Source of the DNA: Symsagittifera roscoffensis
Taxonomy: Eukaryota; Xenacoelomorpha; Acoela; Convolutidae
Reading direction: 5' to 3'
NCBI RefSeq assembly: GCF_963678635.1
Contig: NC_087069.1
Span: 23,922,303 to 23,982,302 of the forward strand
DNA length: 60,000 bases
A program made the position numbers and the translations under genes. Positions 1-11,720 of the stretch are shown here, piece by piece. Under the pieces are notes generated by a model. That model ran no database searches and was not told the origin of the DNA. It saw only the letters and a list, made by a program, of their open reading frames with translations. Numbering within the stretch: position 1 is the stretch's first letter; each line of letters begins with the position of its first letter.

Positions 1-239
1 GAATTCTAGAGTATTTGATCACTAAAAGGTGATCAATCAGGTTAATTCTTCAGAAGTCAAAGACTCATTAGTGGAGTGATAACTCCAGGAAGTTCTTAAG
101 GAAATAGATGAAATCTCAATAGAGAACTTCTTCGTAGCGTGGAGCATAGTGACTCGAAGCAAGAAGTTGAATTTTTTTTCAGAGTTATGGTCGAAATCAG
201 AAGCCCGAAAACCTGTGAGTCGCTACACTGGAAGTAGAT

Positions 240-500
240 AAACACCAGATTCTAAACAAGAATAAAAGTTTTGGAGAAAACGAATCGATGAAACCGAGAA
301 AAAAGAGTAACCAGCAATTTGATTCTTTGGAGCAGGGAACTGACCTTGCAACTTCAAATTAAACATTATATTGAGAAAAGATGTCCGATTTGTTCGACAT
401 CTCGCTTGGAAAACCTGCAATTGCGAGTTCACCGACAGTTTTCGATGAAGCAAGGAGGGCAGGAGCAGATTATGAAACCGGCAGGAAGCTGAAAAATATG
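240..500. repeat. Left arm of a ~270-bp inverted repeat (partner 20388-20675)
   Basis: Reading this stretch on the plus strand and 20388-20675 on the minus strand gives the same sequence with scattered mismatches, from the shared word CACCAGATTCT at the outer end to GATTATGAAACCGGCA at the inner end. The right arm carries about 45 extra bases near its inner end. The two arms bracket the Gypsy remnants and both Polinton arms. They could be termini of an older element or two opposed copies of a dispersed repeat. No matching target-site duplication was seen outside them. Confidence 0.7.
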
Positions 501-1012
501 CGTTTTGTGATACGTTGCTTCTTGAAAATGACGACACAGAAAAGAAGATTTCTTTAGAACTTTTTTAAAATGTAATTATATGAAGCGTATGTCAATCAGC
601 TGAATCGATCAGTAGACATCAGTCGGCGGTAGCCTCTAAGTCCCTTATGAGCTCAAAAAGCGATGAGCACAAAAGTTTTTTTAGAAAATCATTTTACCCC
701 CATTATGATAGATTTCTTTTTTACCAGAGGTTTTGGTGGTTCATTCCAATGAAAACTTGATTATTAGTTTTTTTAGCTAAGATTATTACAAGAGCATTTA
801 GGGCTATATTAAATATGTAATTGCAAATCAGTGCAAATGTTGTTACAACTCGAGGGATGACATAATCAAGAGACGCTCTTCAGCATTTCCGGAATAAGAG
901 ACCAGAGCACCCAGCAGATTGAGCATGAAGCTAAATAATGTCTCTTTTCAAAACTTCAAATGACGCCCAAGGGCAGCAAAGCATATTCGATAACTTCTGT
1001 GGCTGAAATCAG

Positions 1013-1600
1013 GTGATCAGGAAGTTAAGTGAACCAGCAGATTTCTCCGTGATTCTTCTAGATAATCACCATCCGAGTCGAGGGCTGTGCGGACACAGGA
1101 TGTACACAGACCATGAAGCTCAATGGGTAATAAATTTTAATGGGAGTGACCATGTTACGTCGAGTGTTTCAGGTGGGAGAGATAAACATGGGTCGAGAAA
1201 AGTTGAATGTATAAGGAAGCAGAAATGACGCCATGATGGAGCCGGGTGCAGTGCATATAAGCAACAAGGCAGATCTTTCTGCGCAATTCTTAGATATAGA
1301 CGGGAACAAAATGGGAGTCACGTGTGTCATGGACACTGGAACAGTGGTCGTTGTGACGCCGTTCAAGATTTGGGAAAGTAAGGATTTCACCAGGGCTAAC
1401 CTAATACCCGCGAACACGACATTGTCAGCTGCGAATGGCGCAGCCTTCTACGCGACAGGGAGGATTTCGTTGTAAGTCTCTAAAATGCAGGAATGAAATC
1501 AATTCGTTAGAGGCCATGAAATTTTCAGGAACTTTGAGGTGACCATTGACTTGACTAGTGGATTGATCCAAATTGGAAGTATATTAGGTTACCTATTTTT
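1013..1600 (+). pseudogene. Ty3/Gypsy-type aspartic protease fragment
   Basis: A reading frame at 1233-1475 carries the retropepsin active-site pattern MDTGTVVVV followed by a W and an AANGAAFYATGR segment. The same protein family is found on the minus strand at 51.5-52.3 kb, where the text around the active site aligns residue by residue (EPGAVHI here, EQDAVHI there). A second piece at about 1527-1590 continues with NFEVTIDLTSGLIQI, which matches the protease C-terminal half encoded near 51.4 kb. The DTG triplet is intact here, unlike in the 51.6-kb copy, but frameshifts and stops separate the pieces. It is a fossil of the same or a sister element, in the opposite orientation to the main one. 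Confidence 0.75.
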
Positions 1601-2609
1601 AAGATAAAAACAGACAAAAATAAATTTCTATCTTATTGGGTAGAGAAATATCATTGAAGACAAAGCAAGCAGTAACAGCGAGTTTTGTAATGAGGAGCGT
1701 AAGTGTGTTAATTGATAGAAGACGGATAAGTTTGGTACCCAACACCAACAATCAGAGTGAGGTAGGGCCGTAGGTTTTCAGTAAACAAATTGGAGTTTGG
1801 ATCAGTTTGTTATTGAATCCATTGGACACGCCGGTTTCGATTTGACGTCAAATAAAACTTTGTAATGGTTTGACGGTGAAGATGTGTTTTGAATAAACCA
1901 AATCTGAAGATGCATCATGTAGAAGACTGCCCAAATCTTGCCTTGAGTGCCCAAAATCATGCCTGGACTGAGTCTTTGAGCGGTTTAATGAATTGATATC
2001 GTTTAACAAAATTTCTTTATGAAGTCTGAAAGGGACAGATGATGGTTGTCGAGCTGTTCAAAGCTCTCGGAGCTCCTTGTCCTCCGTCACAATTCGCGGA
2101 AGTCTGCTCCGTCACATTGTCTACGGGAGCAAGGTGCTGAATGACTATGTGCACCAAAAACAGAAAATTTTGGGGTGGTCAAACTTTTGAAAACCATTGT
2201 TCAAACTTAAGATATCTCAGAATTGGCTATCCACGGTTTTTGTGAGGAGACCAGGGCGAAATACTTGCACAGAGATTAATTTTCTGACGGTTATTGCTAT
2301 CTACTCTTGAGTGAAACCATCTCGGCAACGCTGGCGATGATCTCGAAATGTTCTCAGAAGGAAGCACTGGGGATCGAACTCGAACTATTTGAGTTTGAAC
2401 AGTAAACACGGCAAGAAGCCATGGTTTGTTGTGTCAAGGTGGAATTAAAGCGCACCATTGTGTGAGCTCAACAATAATCTCAACGGCATGAAACCATAAC
2501 TGAGGGCGAGATACGCTTTGACAGCAGCTTCAAGAGTTGGATTGCGAATGGAGCTTCAGACTACCCAAATCGCAGTCATTAGAGTCACCACCAGAGTCAC
2601 GCAGTCATT

Positions 2610-2950
2610 AGAGTCACCAGACCTCATTGAAGGGGTTCAGATAGATCACCAGAACAATTGCATGCCAGACAATTGCATGCCAGATACAAAAAAGTCATTA
2701 TAATGATATGAATCCTTTCACGAAACAGATGCAACACAGTTTCAGGCGAGGATATTTGAAACCACCTGGTCATTTGCTGGAGAGCCAGACAATGATATAG
2801 ATTGACATTCCAATCAAACACTGGTGCAGCCTTCGAGTGTGACTTGACCAAAGGGCTCTTGAGGCGTAGCAAAAGCTCAATCTACAAAGTATCAACAACA
2901 GAAGAGAGAATTGGATATTGATCTCCATATTAGGGATGTACTTTTCTGGA
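2610..2950 (+). pseudogene. Ty3/Gypsy integrase core fragment (badly eroded)
   Basis: The plus strand encodes GVQIDHQNNCMPD at about 2630-2680, which matches VQIDHQKICM at the start of the integrase catalytic core on the minus strand near 46.25 kb and includes its first catalytic Asp. The word AATTGCATGCCAGAC is tandemly doubled here. Downstream the frame is closed and only vague similarity remains. It lies between the protease fragment at 1.2 kb and the integrase tail at 3.1 kb in the expected pol order, so the three pieces are probably one eroded copy. Confidence 0.5.
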
Positions 2951-3104
2951 TTCATAAGAGGTTAGAAGAGTTATCCATCACAATTGATGAAGGCATATAA
3001 TACAACACATCATTCCATTGATGAAATGCCCGTAGATTAGGGCATTAGTCCATCAATGATGTTGAGAGGCGAGAAAATCTAACCATTAGCTTCCTTCTAT
3101 CCCG

Positions 3105-3330
3105 AAATTGAAGGCAACAAAAGGTCGGTTTATGCTAAAAACGTGATACGACGTCAGCAAGACATTATCGATCTATCCAAGCAAAAACTACGACAAATTC
3201 AGGCAAGCCAGACAAACAAAATCGACAAGAGCGCGACTGGAAACAAAGCATATTCGTTAGGAGACTACGTTTGATTGTTTTAGAACGTGATTTCGCCAAA
3301 AAGGCACAAAGTAACTCTTTCAGAATTGGA
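3105..3330 (+). pseudogene. Ty3/Gypsy integrase C-terminal fragment
   Basis: Translation gives YAKNVIRRQQDIIDLSKQK and, further on, NKAYSLGDYV, a stop, then ISPKRHKV. This parallels YVRDVIRRQQELCRRN, AKAYSVGDFVWVF and VPPKGIK on the minus strand at 45.55-45.75 kb. The SLGDYV segment is the usual C-terminal SH3-like part of a Gypsy integrase. A stop replaces the Trp of the GDxVW motif. It belongs with the flanking fragments to one plus-strand relic. Confidence 0.7.
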
Positions 3331-3459
3331 GAGGGCTATTTATGCTAATGGTGATAGGTCAGGAAGCTTATTTAACGATGGGCCGTGCCTGTGAAGTCAA
3401 TGAGAAAAGCACCAGACAAAGTAATGGTGGGGAAAAAGACAGCAAAGAGGGGTCAAGTT

Positions 3460-3725
3460 ACCACTGGAGCTGGACAACAAGGAGGAGATTGAGGCGGATG
3501 ATGGAAGATTGCCGTATGCAGAAGAAGACTGGGATAAACCTGAGCAGGATGAAACTACCAAGAAGGTCCGTTCTAAGATTTGGAAGGCAGACGCGGTAGA
3601 ATATCAGAGGAATATCAGAGGAGTTATAATTTCTATAGGGACGACTTGGTATAGGCAGGATAGGGATGAGTTTTGCAGAGATAGTGGGATCTGGAAGAAA
3701 TAGCCGCGTCAAGAGACTTAAAGCA
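3460..3725 (+). pseudogene. Ty3/Gypsy pol polyprotein tail fragment
   Basis: The frame reads LELDNKEEIEADDGRLPYAEEDWDK, matching the pol tail LDLELTQRVELDDKTLPYAEED encoded on the minus strand at 45.24-45.52 kb. Beyond the integrase SH3-like part this acidic tail has no known function. After a frameshift the sequence continues with YNFYRDDLV and LEEIAAS, similar in position to the end of pol. The fragment ends in AT-rich DNA at about 3.75 kb. Confidence 0.6.
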
Positions 3726-3749
3726 AAAAAAAGCAACGAAGAGCAATCA

Positions 3750-4179
3750 AACTAAGAGTATGAATTTGATGACTTACTATAACAATCAAAAGAACAATAA
3801 CTCTCTATTTTGTGAGTTTTGGAATGGCTGAACGCGAGATATCAGTTCGCACAGGTTCTAATGTGAAGATTCACGACGTTGATCCCTGGATCAAGAAATA
3901 CATCAACATCGATATTTGAGGTCCTTCCTGGGCTGCCCACGAAGAAAGAACCATTATTCAGTCTAGTCTCTAACATCAACTTCGTCGGATATGCAATTAA
4001 GGAGGAGTTAAGACTTACACACACTGAAAAAAAAATGAAAAAAAAAAACATAATAAAAAAAATTGATTAGAGACAGAAGTGGAAATATGCTCTTTGGAAC
4101 AAGATAAAGGAAGGGTAATAGAATCATACTTTAGCTTACCGATTGAATGTTTGGCAAATGTAGCACTTGTTAAGAGTTA
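3750..4179. other. AT-rich stretch without recognisable genes
   Basis: The sequence has an A-rich run at about 4026-4066 and no coding pattern on either strand that I can tie to a family. It separates the Gypsy pol relic from the ~460-bp repeats. Confidence 0.5.
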
Positions 4180-5110
4180 TGTGGAGCGCTACGGTGACTT
4201 GACTACTGAAGCGGGTAAGTCAAAACTTCCGGTATACGTTAAAAAGAAATGAAGATGGCAAAGATGATGAAGATAGCGATTTCAGACTTGTTGAATGTAG
4301 CGAAAAAATAGCTATGGTCAGACCTATCAAGTTGGCAGTAACTGACTTTCATGGGATGCAATTTCTGTCAAAGTCCATATGGGTAAAAACAAAAACAGAG
4401 TAGAACACTTTTACGATAGTATATGCGCGTAACAAGGATCATTTACATATATAAGGTCTCCTGAGCAGACTCAGAGAGCTTTCCACAGCAGTAACTTTTT
4501 TGTGACCAGATATGAGCAGTCTTAGGGAAACAATGGATGAAGAAGTAGGCATTCAAGGTTGGAATATTTAAGAAGATTTTACCGAGAGCAGTAATCATGT
4601 TGCCATTTAAGCCGAGATCAATTGGCCACTTAGAAATACGAGGAGCGCTACGGCGACTTGACTACTGACGCGGAGATGTCTATAATTGCGGCATCCGTTC
4701 AAAAAGAAATGAAGATGGCGAAGAAGATGACGATAGCGACTTTACACTAGTTGAATGCATCGAAAAAACAGTTTTGGTCAGATCTTATCGAGTTGGCAGT
4801 AGATGCAGTCTCTGTCATTGAATGCAGTCTCTGTCAAAGGTCGTATGGGTAAAGAGACAAACAGAAAAGAAAACTTTTACTATAGTGTACGCACTTAACA
4901 AGGATCATTAGCATAAATAAGGTCTCCTGAGCAGACTCAGAGAGCTTTCCACAGCTAAAACTTTTTTGTGACCACAGATGAAACGCCTTATGGAAACAAT
5001 GGTTGAAGAAGAAGAGGTATTGAAATTTGGAATAATTAAGAAGATAATACCGAGAGCAGTATTCATGTTGCCAGTCATGCCAAAATCAGTGACGCCATGG
5101 TCAATTGAGG
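4180..5110. repeat. Two tandem copies of a ~460-bp diverged repeat (third copy 7468-7830)
   Basis: Unit 1 (about 4180-4640) and unit 2 (about 4641-5110) share ordered words such as GAGCGCTACGGTGACTTGAC, AAAAAGAAATGAAGATGGC, GGTCTCCTGAGCAGACTCAG and GAGCTTTCCACAGC. A third, more diverged copy follows at 7468-7830. The units keep patches of plausible frame on the plus strand (for example DDSDFRLVEC in unit 1 and DDSDFTLVEC in unit 2), so the repeat may descend from a protein-coding exon or a transposon ORF, but no open frame survives. Confidence 0.75.
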
Positions 5111-7467
5111 GTTGTATTAAAGTCTGATTTATCAATACTTTGACTTTTTACTAAACAAGTTAGGTTGAATGAACGTAAAAAAGACTAAACAACCTCGAGG
5201 GCGTATTAAAGTTGGAACTGAAAAACAAAAGAACAAACAAATTTATCCTGACTGCTTTGTATACTTTTTAATACATATGAAGCAAAATTGATAATTGGTT
5301 ACGATGATTGAATTGCAATCTTTTCAATAATCCCCGTTGATCGAATCTAAATTGTTTCAAACCGCAAATTGCAAGAAGCAAATGAAAACCAGAATATCAA
5401 ATTTTTTTGAACTTTTTGGAATTGATTGAGCTGAATGCGATCTATCTCCGACCGATACTCGTTCTGTACTATAGTTGGCAAGGCTAATGGCAGCCTCAAC
5501 AACAATCTAGGGTAAGGCAATCTTTGAGAAGTTCTACTAATGACTGCCTTTGGATAACGAGGCCTGCGAGAACTCCGAAGCATTCTTGTGATGAGGTGAA
5601 GAAACTGGGCACTCTTGCGTATTGACCTAGCAAATGAAATCGAAATGGAGATAACCAGAACATACCCATCAGGAGAAATGCCTCTTTGTGAGGATGAATA
5701 TAGAGATGGCTGACTCTTTTAGTCTATCAACGAGAGTAGCTTCGCCATCATTGAATGAGGCGAGAGTAGAAGAAGACGTGCAGATGAACGAGACTATGGA
5801 GCATAAGTTGGAGAAAAGGAACGAGATGTTAAGAGTGAAAAGAGGACTCTGCATAACCCGGCAAAACAGATCTATGCGAAAAAGACTCTTCGAAGAGGCA
5901 AGCAAGATATACAAGAAGACTGATACTAGAAAGCAGAAAAAGCGGGTTGATTGCTTGTGACAAACAGCTCGTATAGCACCTGAGGGAAATGGCCCTCGCA
6001 GGAACGCATCCCTGAAATTTTGACACTCAGGTAAACAACTGATATGCAAGCAACGTCAGTATCTAGAAAACTGAAGATAAGTTCCTGGACCCTATCGATA
6101 CAGTGAAAGACCAAGAAGTGGAAACAACTTTTAGGCAGCTAGTTTAAACAACATCTATGGTTGACATCTATAGTTGACCGCACTCTATGGAATATTTTGT
6201 GACTTCGGCATACTGGAGCACTCCGAAGCAACTGCTAGGTGATCGGAGAGAAGACCGCAACAATTTTCGAACCAGCACAAATATCGTGTAGAAACGTGAT
6301 GAGAATTCCCGAGGAAAACTAGATCAAAAACAACATCAAGAGCGTTATGGGCACCAATTCGCGAACTTACTTCAACGGATCGACGTTGAATCATTGGTTG
6401 AACAGGTAGCAGGTGCTCTGACTGCTCAAATAACCAAGATTGTGTTTTTCATGAAAACAGAGCGAGTAATCAATGTGGCGATACTCAGAGGAACCAACAA
6501 TACGTCAAAAAGCCCAGAAATGGTGTAAATTCATGAGAAGCGATTTTAGTGTGCCTGTTGACTCAAATTGGTGAAAAAATTACAGTGGCAGTGGACGAGG
6601 ATGGCGAAATGAGCCATACCACACACAAAAAAGACCCAGTGCGGATAAAACAGTTACTAACTGCAAAGGGTAGAGTAATGTATTGCTAGCAGATTGACAC
6701 TGATGGGCTTAGAGCTTGAATTAGGATCTGCAGATCAATTCTTATGAATACTGTTGGCACTCACTTTGACACCAGAAAAGGACACGCGTTGATATACCTC
6801 GTCTTCCATTAACCACTGAAAACAAATTGGAAGTGTAGTTTGCAGAAAATGGAGTGCTGACAGCCGAGGAGATGACGGTCACTTGACATCCAACCACCCT
6901 CAGACGTGATGGTAAAGTTGGTGGAAAAACCCGTTAGAAGCGCGATACATCCGAATGGAAAATGTATCCAAATAATCAAGATGCAGGAACATCGAGAGCC
7001 GAAGTGACTGCAGTGAGGGCAGAACGACATCACATTTGCAGCTCGCTGATGCCGAAGTTACTAGTGTTTACGCCCTGGTCCAAGTAAAGCTCACTTTTTT
7101 TATTTTGAATTTGGACATGGTTAGCTTCACTCAGGATTTGGACACGGTTACCTTCAAATTATCATTAAACGCCCTAAATTATATCACATGAGTAAACATG
7201 TTAATCGCTGCTGATATCAATTTTAGCTCAGCAACATCCTTTAGAAAAAGGAAGTGCTACCCTTTAACTAAACTATGGGACCATTTCGTGGCCTCTGCAA
7301 AAATAAGAAGAAATTACCAAGAGATAAGAAGAAATGGAAAACCTAAAATTTCTCAGAAGAAAACTAGCGTCAAAAGAGCAGGATATCAAAATGTTCAAGC
7401 AAGCGAAAGCCCAGCCTTAACACCAGGTGAGAGAGGACATACTCGAAATAAATAGTGCAAGAAGGTT
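5111..7467. other. Gene-poor stretch, no supported gene
   Basis: Several short charged reading frames occur, such as 5694-5960 on the plus strand, but none shows a domain, a conserved partner in the window or splice signals that would support it. The stretch lies between the second and third copies of the ~460-bp repeat, so it may be inserted or decayed transposon DNA. Confidence 0.4.
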
Positions 7468-7830
7468 ACGAGGAGCGCTACGGCAATCTGAAAATTAAAG
7501 TGGACACGTCTATTTTGCGCATAAAAAATAAATGCAGACGGCAAAGATGATAAAGATGGCAAGTTCGGACTACTTGAATGTATCAAAAAAATTTTTCTGG
7601 CCAGATCTAATCATGTTGGCAGCAATTGATTTGGTTTGGATGCAATCCCTGTCAATGGCCGTATGGGTGTTGAGAAGAACAAAAACGAATTACGATAGTC
7701 TTCACAGGTATCAATGAACATTTGCACAAACAAGATCTCCTGAGCAGTATCAGTGAGCTTCCCACAGCTGAAGCTCCTTTGTGACCGGATGTAAACAGCC
7801 TCATAGAAACAAGGGGAAAGATTTGTCCAT
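7468..7830. repeat. Third copy of the ~460-bp diverged repeat
   Basis: It starts with CGAGGAGCGCTACGGCAATCTG and carries the same ordered landmarks as the 4180-5110 units (GAAATAAATGCAGACGG, AAGATCTCCTGAGCAG, GAGCTTCCCACAGCTGAAG, TTTGTGACCGGATG). It is truncated at the 3' side relative to the other two. Confidence 0.7.
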
Positions 7831-8262
7831 TTTCAGGAGACAACTGAAGATGAAACCAGATGTAGGAAACGATCAACATAATTTATTTTACGTAAAAAGC
7901 CATCTCTAGTTCCGCAAGGACCAGAAACCGGGAAGCTACAGGAGATCAGATCGTGAGATAGATAGAGACACACCGAAAGCTTGTTTTTGGGACTTCAACT
8001 GGAGCCAAAAAAATGGTTGCACTTGTATCCTCGGATTGGAGCTTAAAACCTGGACGCTTTTGAAAAAACAGGTACCAATGATGGTCTGTCTGTATTCATG
8101 CCTTAATGTTCAAAGCATTGACAGAGCAGAACAACAAGAATATTCAACGACCAAAGTTCTGAACAATTGAACAGGGCAAAATTATAAACGTTTTATTGAA
8201 GGTTTTTCAATCAACGACGGCTTCACATAAACGAACAGCTTGTTAGAAACTTTGCATGATTT

Positions 8263-8370
8263 TTGCCGCTAGAGCAATTTTTAGGTTCGTACACAATTTC
8301 TGAATCAAGAAAGCTTTAACCCAAGCACAACATTTTAAATTGCATTCTTCCTGTCGAAGAAAAACACTTG
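8263..8370. repeat. ~108-bp direct repeat, copy 1 (copy 2 at 9005-9113)
   Basis: Both copies run from TTTTGCCGCTAGAGCAATTT to GTCGAAGAAAAACACTTGA with only a few substitutions. The copies lie about 740 bp apart. Sequence between them shows no gene. Copy 2 directly abuts the 9116-9300 dispersed repeat. Confidence 0.85.
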
Positions 8371-9004
8371 ATTTCCATGTTACTTGATTAGATAGTTCAA
8401 AAAAGCAGTAACTGGGATGTCTATAGTCATTTTCCTGACATTGTTTGTGACGTTTGTAGGAGCAGCAGTTTTCCAGCACGAACCTGTCGTACTACTAATA
8501 GAGGGAGTACAATTACATGATAGCTGTTCATTTACGATAAATTGAATGATCTGATAAAATTGATTAAATACCCGAGGAAATAAACGAATGTGTCAAGAAG
8601 TTCGACAAAAGAAGGCAACAGAGTCATGGATGAACTTGATTGAATTGTGGCACACGTTGTTGCTTTACCTGTCGCAGCATAACAATTTCTGAACGCTGAG
8701 AGGATGTGAATATCTAATTAGATGCGGACACGAGACGTAACGCAGGTGACAAGTCATTTCTAGCTGACTTGTGCCTGGTCAGCTAGAACCCTGGACCACT
8801 AATGTACAAAATACTCATTGATTTGGCCCTTGATGGGAACGAAACGAAAAAAAATGGAGCTAACTCGTTTTAATGGGTGCTCACACCCATATGTTAGGAT
8901 AGGCTACAGAGCATCCGGTCACCAACATTTGTTTTAAAATAGGGTAAGGGTTTCAGAGTTTCGGATGCTAAGATGGTAAATTAAAAAAAAATTCGGAGCA
9001 CGAT

Positions 9005-9113
9005 TTTGCCGCTAGAGCAATTTTGAGGTTCGTAAACAATTTCTGAATCAAGAAACATTTAACCCAAGCACGACATTTTAAAATGCATTCTTCCTGTCGA
9101 AGAAAAACACTTG
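9005..9113. repeat. ~108-bp direct repeat, copy 2
   Basis: Near-identical to 8263-8370 in the same orientation. The copy ends in CACTTGA immediately before a GTAGTAGATGTTGGAG element start, which suggests the dispersed element inserted at, or was captured with, the end of this repeat. Confidence 0.85.
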
Positions 9114-9300
9114 AGTAGTAGATGTTGGAGCTGAAGTGGGGGGGGGGGGGGGAAGGTATCGGACCCACATGTATTGAGATAGGGAATAGAGCATCCGGTC
9201 CGCCAGCAATGTATTAAAATTGGGTATAGAGTCTACAATGTAATAAGATAGGGAATACCGATGGTAAGGTTTCAGTGTGATGGTAAGAGAAAGAAAAATG
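9114..9300. repeat. Dispersed repeat GTAGTAGATGTTGGAG... (partner 59531-59710)
   Basis: The stretch shares an ordered series of words with 59531-59710: GTAGTAGATGTTGGAG, CATGTATT, GATAGGGAATAGA, CATCCGGTC, GGGTATAGAGT, GATAGGGAA, ACCGATGGTAAGGTTTCA. It contains a run of about 14 G at 9138-9151. A third, partial version with CATCCGGTCACCAAC lies at about 8875-8965. The function is unknown. It behaves like a mobile non-autonomous element, and the copy at 59.5 kb interrupts satellite DNA. Confidence 0.75.
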
Positions 9301-9738
9301 TAATTTTTTTGGTTTTTGTCTAGTTTTTTCGCAAAAAAGTTGGCGCGTGTTAACTAATTTGTGAATATCGAAGGTTAATTACGTGTAGATTGTGTAATGA
9401 AGGACTTTTAATTAGTCTTTTGGTACATGGTAAGTCAATGGTAAGAGTTTTTGGGTAACTTCAAGTTTTTTATGAAAAAAATTACAAAAAAACTTCAAAA
9501 CACGATAAGGTTAGCTATTATTTGACCTAATTTATTAAGTAATCTTTCTTTCTATCTAATTGAAACGATAATTTTACTTTCTATCTAACTGAAACCTACA
9601 GAGACTTCGAAAAAAATCAAATTTTTTGAGAGAAAAAAATTAAATTACAATGAAAATATATAAATCACTGCATCGTATAGTAAACTTACTGCCATAATTT
9701 ACACTTACAAATAAAAAAAACTACAAATTTACATAAAA

Positions 9739-10107
9739 TTACTTATGAATCAAAACATGCACATCATGAATATTATTCAAGTTTGTCTGGTAGAAATTAA
9801 AAAGAAGAAATGCTGAATAAATTGCGTAAAGTTCACACAAATTATCAGTTTTTTGTAGCTTTCGAGGAACCATTCGCCGATACTTTTTTGTTAGAAAGGA
9901 ATAAGTTGTTCTTTTCCGACCCAAAAAATTAGCAAAATCGTAGGTTTTATCCAATCGAGCCATCATGGTCCAGTGCTCCCCTCTATCATTGCTTGGAGCT
10001 GAGTTAACAATTGCAAAAGAGTATTTTGTTAGTTGAGGTACTTTATCAGAGGTGTAAGATCCCATGTACTTGAACCTGAGTTCAGGAATTCTTTCAATAA
10101 TTTACAT
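9739..10107 (-). pseudogene. Polinton adenain-type cysteine protease
   Basis: Polinton/adenovirus-like maturation protease, which cleaves virion proteins. The visible frame (10065 to 9739) has the expected order GEHW (catalytic His), a following hydrophobic strand, then KLQKTDNLCELYAIY with the oxyanion Gln and catalytic Cys. The acidic residue expected in the F-A-D-x-L-G position reads N (FANFLG), so the triad may be damaged. Upstream in-frame codons (IPELRFKY) extend the protein beyond the first ATG, and a possible 3' splice site TTTTAG lies at 10108-10109. It is the last gene of the minus-strand Polinton arm, downstream of the capsid gene. The assignment rests on the H...Q...C spacing and the neighbours. 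Confidence 0.75.
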
Positions 10108-10175
10108 CTAAAACAAAGAAATAGAAAGTATGATATTGTAATTTAGGATGGAAAATCCTAAAGTTATTGACTTAC
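10108..10175 (-). other. Possible 68-bp GT-AG intron
   Basis: On the minus strand GTAAGT begins at 10175 and TTTTAG ends at 10108, giving a 68-bp AT-rich segment with a good donor and a pyrimidine-rich acceptor. The upstream frame (ending CVWDFVDSVPKF) and the downstream protease frame are both open next to the sites, though I cannot be sure the frames match. Introns this short are common in nematodes. Confidence 0.3.
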
Positions 10176-10273
10176 TCGAATTTAGGTACTGAATCAACAA
10201 AGTCCCATACACAAAACTTGTGAACTGGACAAATTTTGTTGAACACTGATTTACAGTCTAGGTTGAAAAAATG

Positions 10274-10431
10274 TCATGGGTTTTCAATTAAACAGCATTC
10301 ATTAGCTGCTTTTTCTGGAGATTTAGGTCTGAAGAAAAACAAAATATATAGTACAGCGACAATCACAATGAAAAGTCCCAAAAAAGCTACAATAGTTTTA
10401 TAGGAACTGAAAACTCAAAAAAACTAAACAT
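10274..10431 (-). pseudogene. Small single-pass membrane protein of the Polinton
   Basis: An ATG at 10431 overlaps the end of the capsid gene. After one frameshift the frame encodes an uninterrupted hydrophobic segment (TIVAFLGLFIVIVAVLYILFFF is split here by a frame change only upstream) followed by a basic and Cys-containing tail and a stop at 10274-10276. Size, position between major capsid and protease, and a single membrane span fit the small membrane proteins seen in many Polintons, but I do not recognise the family. Confidence 0.45.
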
Positions 10432-11720
10432 TTTTAGCGACTATTCCGAATTTGTCAATTTGAAAATTTGATAGTCTTTCTCCCAAGACTATCACTTCCG
10501 TTACTTGCTCCAAGGGAAACTGAAAAAACTTTTCTAATCTCAAGCTTTCTCCACTAAGTTCTGGATGATGCAACTGTTCAGCAGAATCCTGTGGTGAAGT
10601 CAAGTCAAAAACTAGAATATAGTAATTTTGAAAATCTTCCATATGAAGAGCTGGGAAGCCTTCGTTAAACTGCATTGCTTTCATTGTTGTAACATAAGGT
10701 CGACAAGGAGATGTTGTATCTAATGAAACCATTGCTCTTCCACCCCGAATAATTCTAAGTTCTCTTAAATGAAATTGCTGATAGCTGAAAGGGTTTTCAT
10801 GAAAAGAACCTGCAACAGCTGAATTTGTATTCATTGCAACAGCTACTCTTCTTATTGGAGCGTTATTGAATATATTTTCTTGTATGAATTGGTTTTGACG
10901 AGATGGAATGATAAAGGTTCTTGCTATAGTTTCCATGTAATTGTATTGAGCAGGTTCTCTCTCCAGATTCCATTGCAAGTATTGATGACTAGGTTCAGCA
11001 ACTTAAATTCTTCTAGTAGACAACGAACAATCAACTATTTTCAGACTGACATTTGGATTAACAGATAACATGTAAAAAATAGGTCTAGTTCGAATAAGTT
11101 TAATTCGAACTTTGGTATTTGGTAGCAACAGTTTTTCGCAAAAGTAAACAAATCAATGGCGAGCCTCCCATAGAGTGAAAAAGTGAATGGATACATATCA
11201 AATGCATCAGGATTTTCTTCAAAACAGTATCCATGACAAGCAAGAATTCCTTTATTACTCACTGCTGATGAGTTGAATTCGTTCGATATCTGTGCCTTAT
11301 GAGGATATAATCCATTGGCATTGTAAACCATTGTAATTTTAAAATAATTTTCACAGTTGGAGAATAGAGAATGTAGTAGAATAGTTACATAAGTTAAGTA
11401 AGAATGTGGTTTCTCAACTGAATCTTCCTCCGATTTTGCTTTAGTTTCTGCTTTTTCTTTTTTGAAAGCATCAAACAATCTCCCTTTAAATAGTTGAAGC
11501 TTTATGCTCAGATGGGTATCACGCATATCCAAGTAGAGGTTACGATCCGTTTCAAATTCAAACTCAATACTGCTTTCATCCAGAGAAGTACTGGGGAATA
11601 CTTCTTGTGTGTAAGATGACATAATTTTTTCCAAAACTGGGACTTTATCAAAAGTCTCCAATGAAGAATTTGTAAAAGCCCCGTACCAAAAATGGCTTTG
11701 ATTTATTGGTTTACACTCAT
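10424..11720 (-). pseudogene. Polinton double-jelly-roll major capsid protein (F54H12.2-like), split
   Basis: Two open segments, 11661-11041 and 10978-10424, together cover the capsid protein. The first contains SSIEFEFETDRNLYLDMRDTH and HSLFSNCENYF, typical of the first jelly roll of the F54H12.2-like family. The second contains ARTFIIPSRQNQFIQENIFN, NPFSYQQFHL and YYILVFDLT, typical of the second jelly roll. They are separated by a frameshift and a stop near 11.0 kb. The likely original ATG at 11720 overlaps the stop of the upstream pX-like gene (ATGA at 11717-11720), and a second frame change follows within six codons. The product would build the icosahedral shell. Homology to F54H12.2 and the jelly-roll identity are from family memory. 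Confidence 0.8.

Noticed and set aside
5694-5960. Charged plus-strand frame of about 89 codons
   Set aside because: Only composition (many E, K, R) speaks for it. A minus-strand frame of 126 codons overlaps it, and neither is supported.
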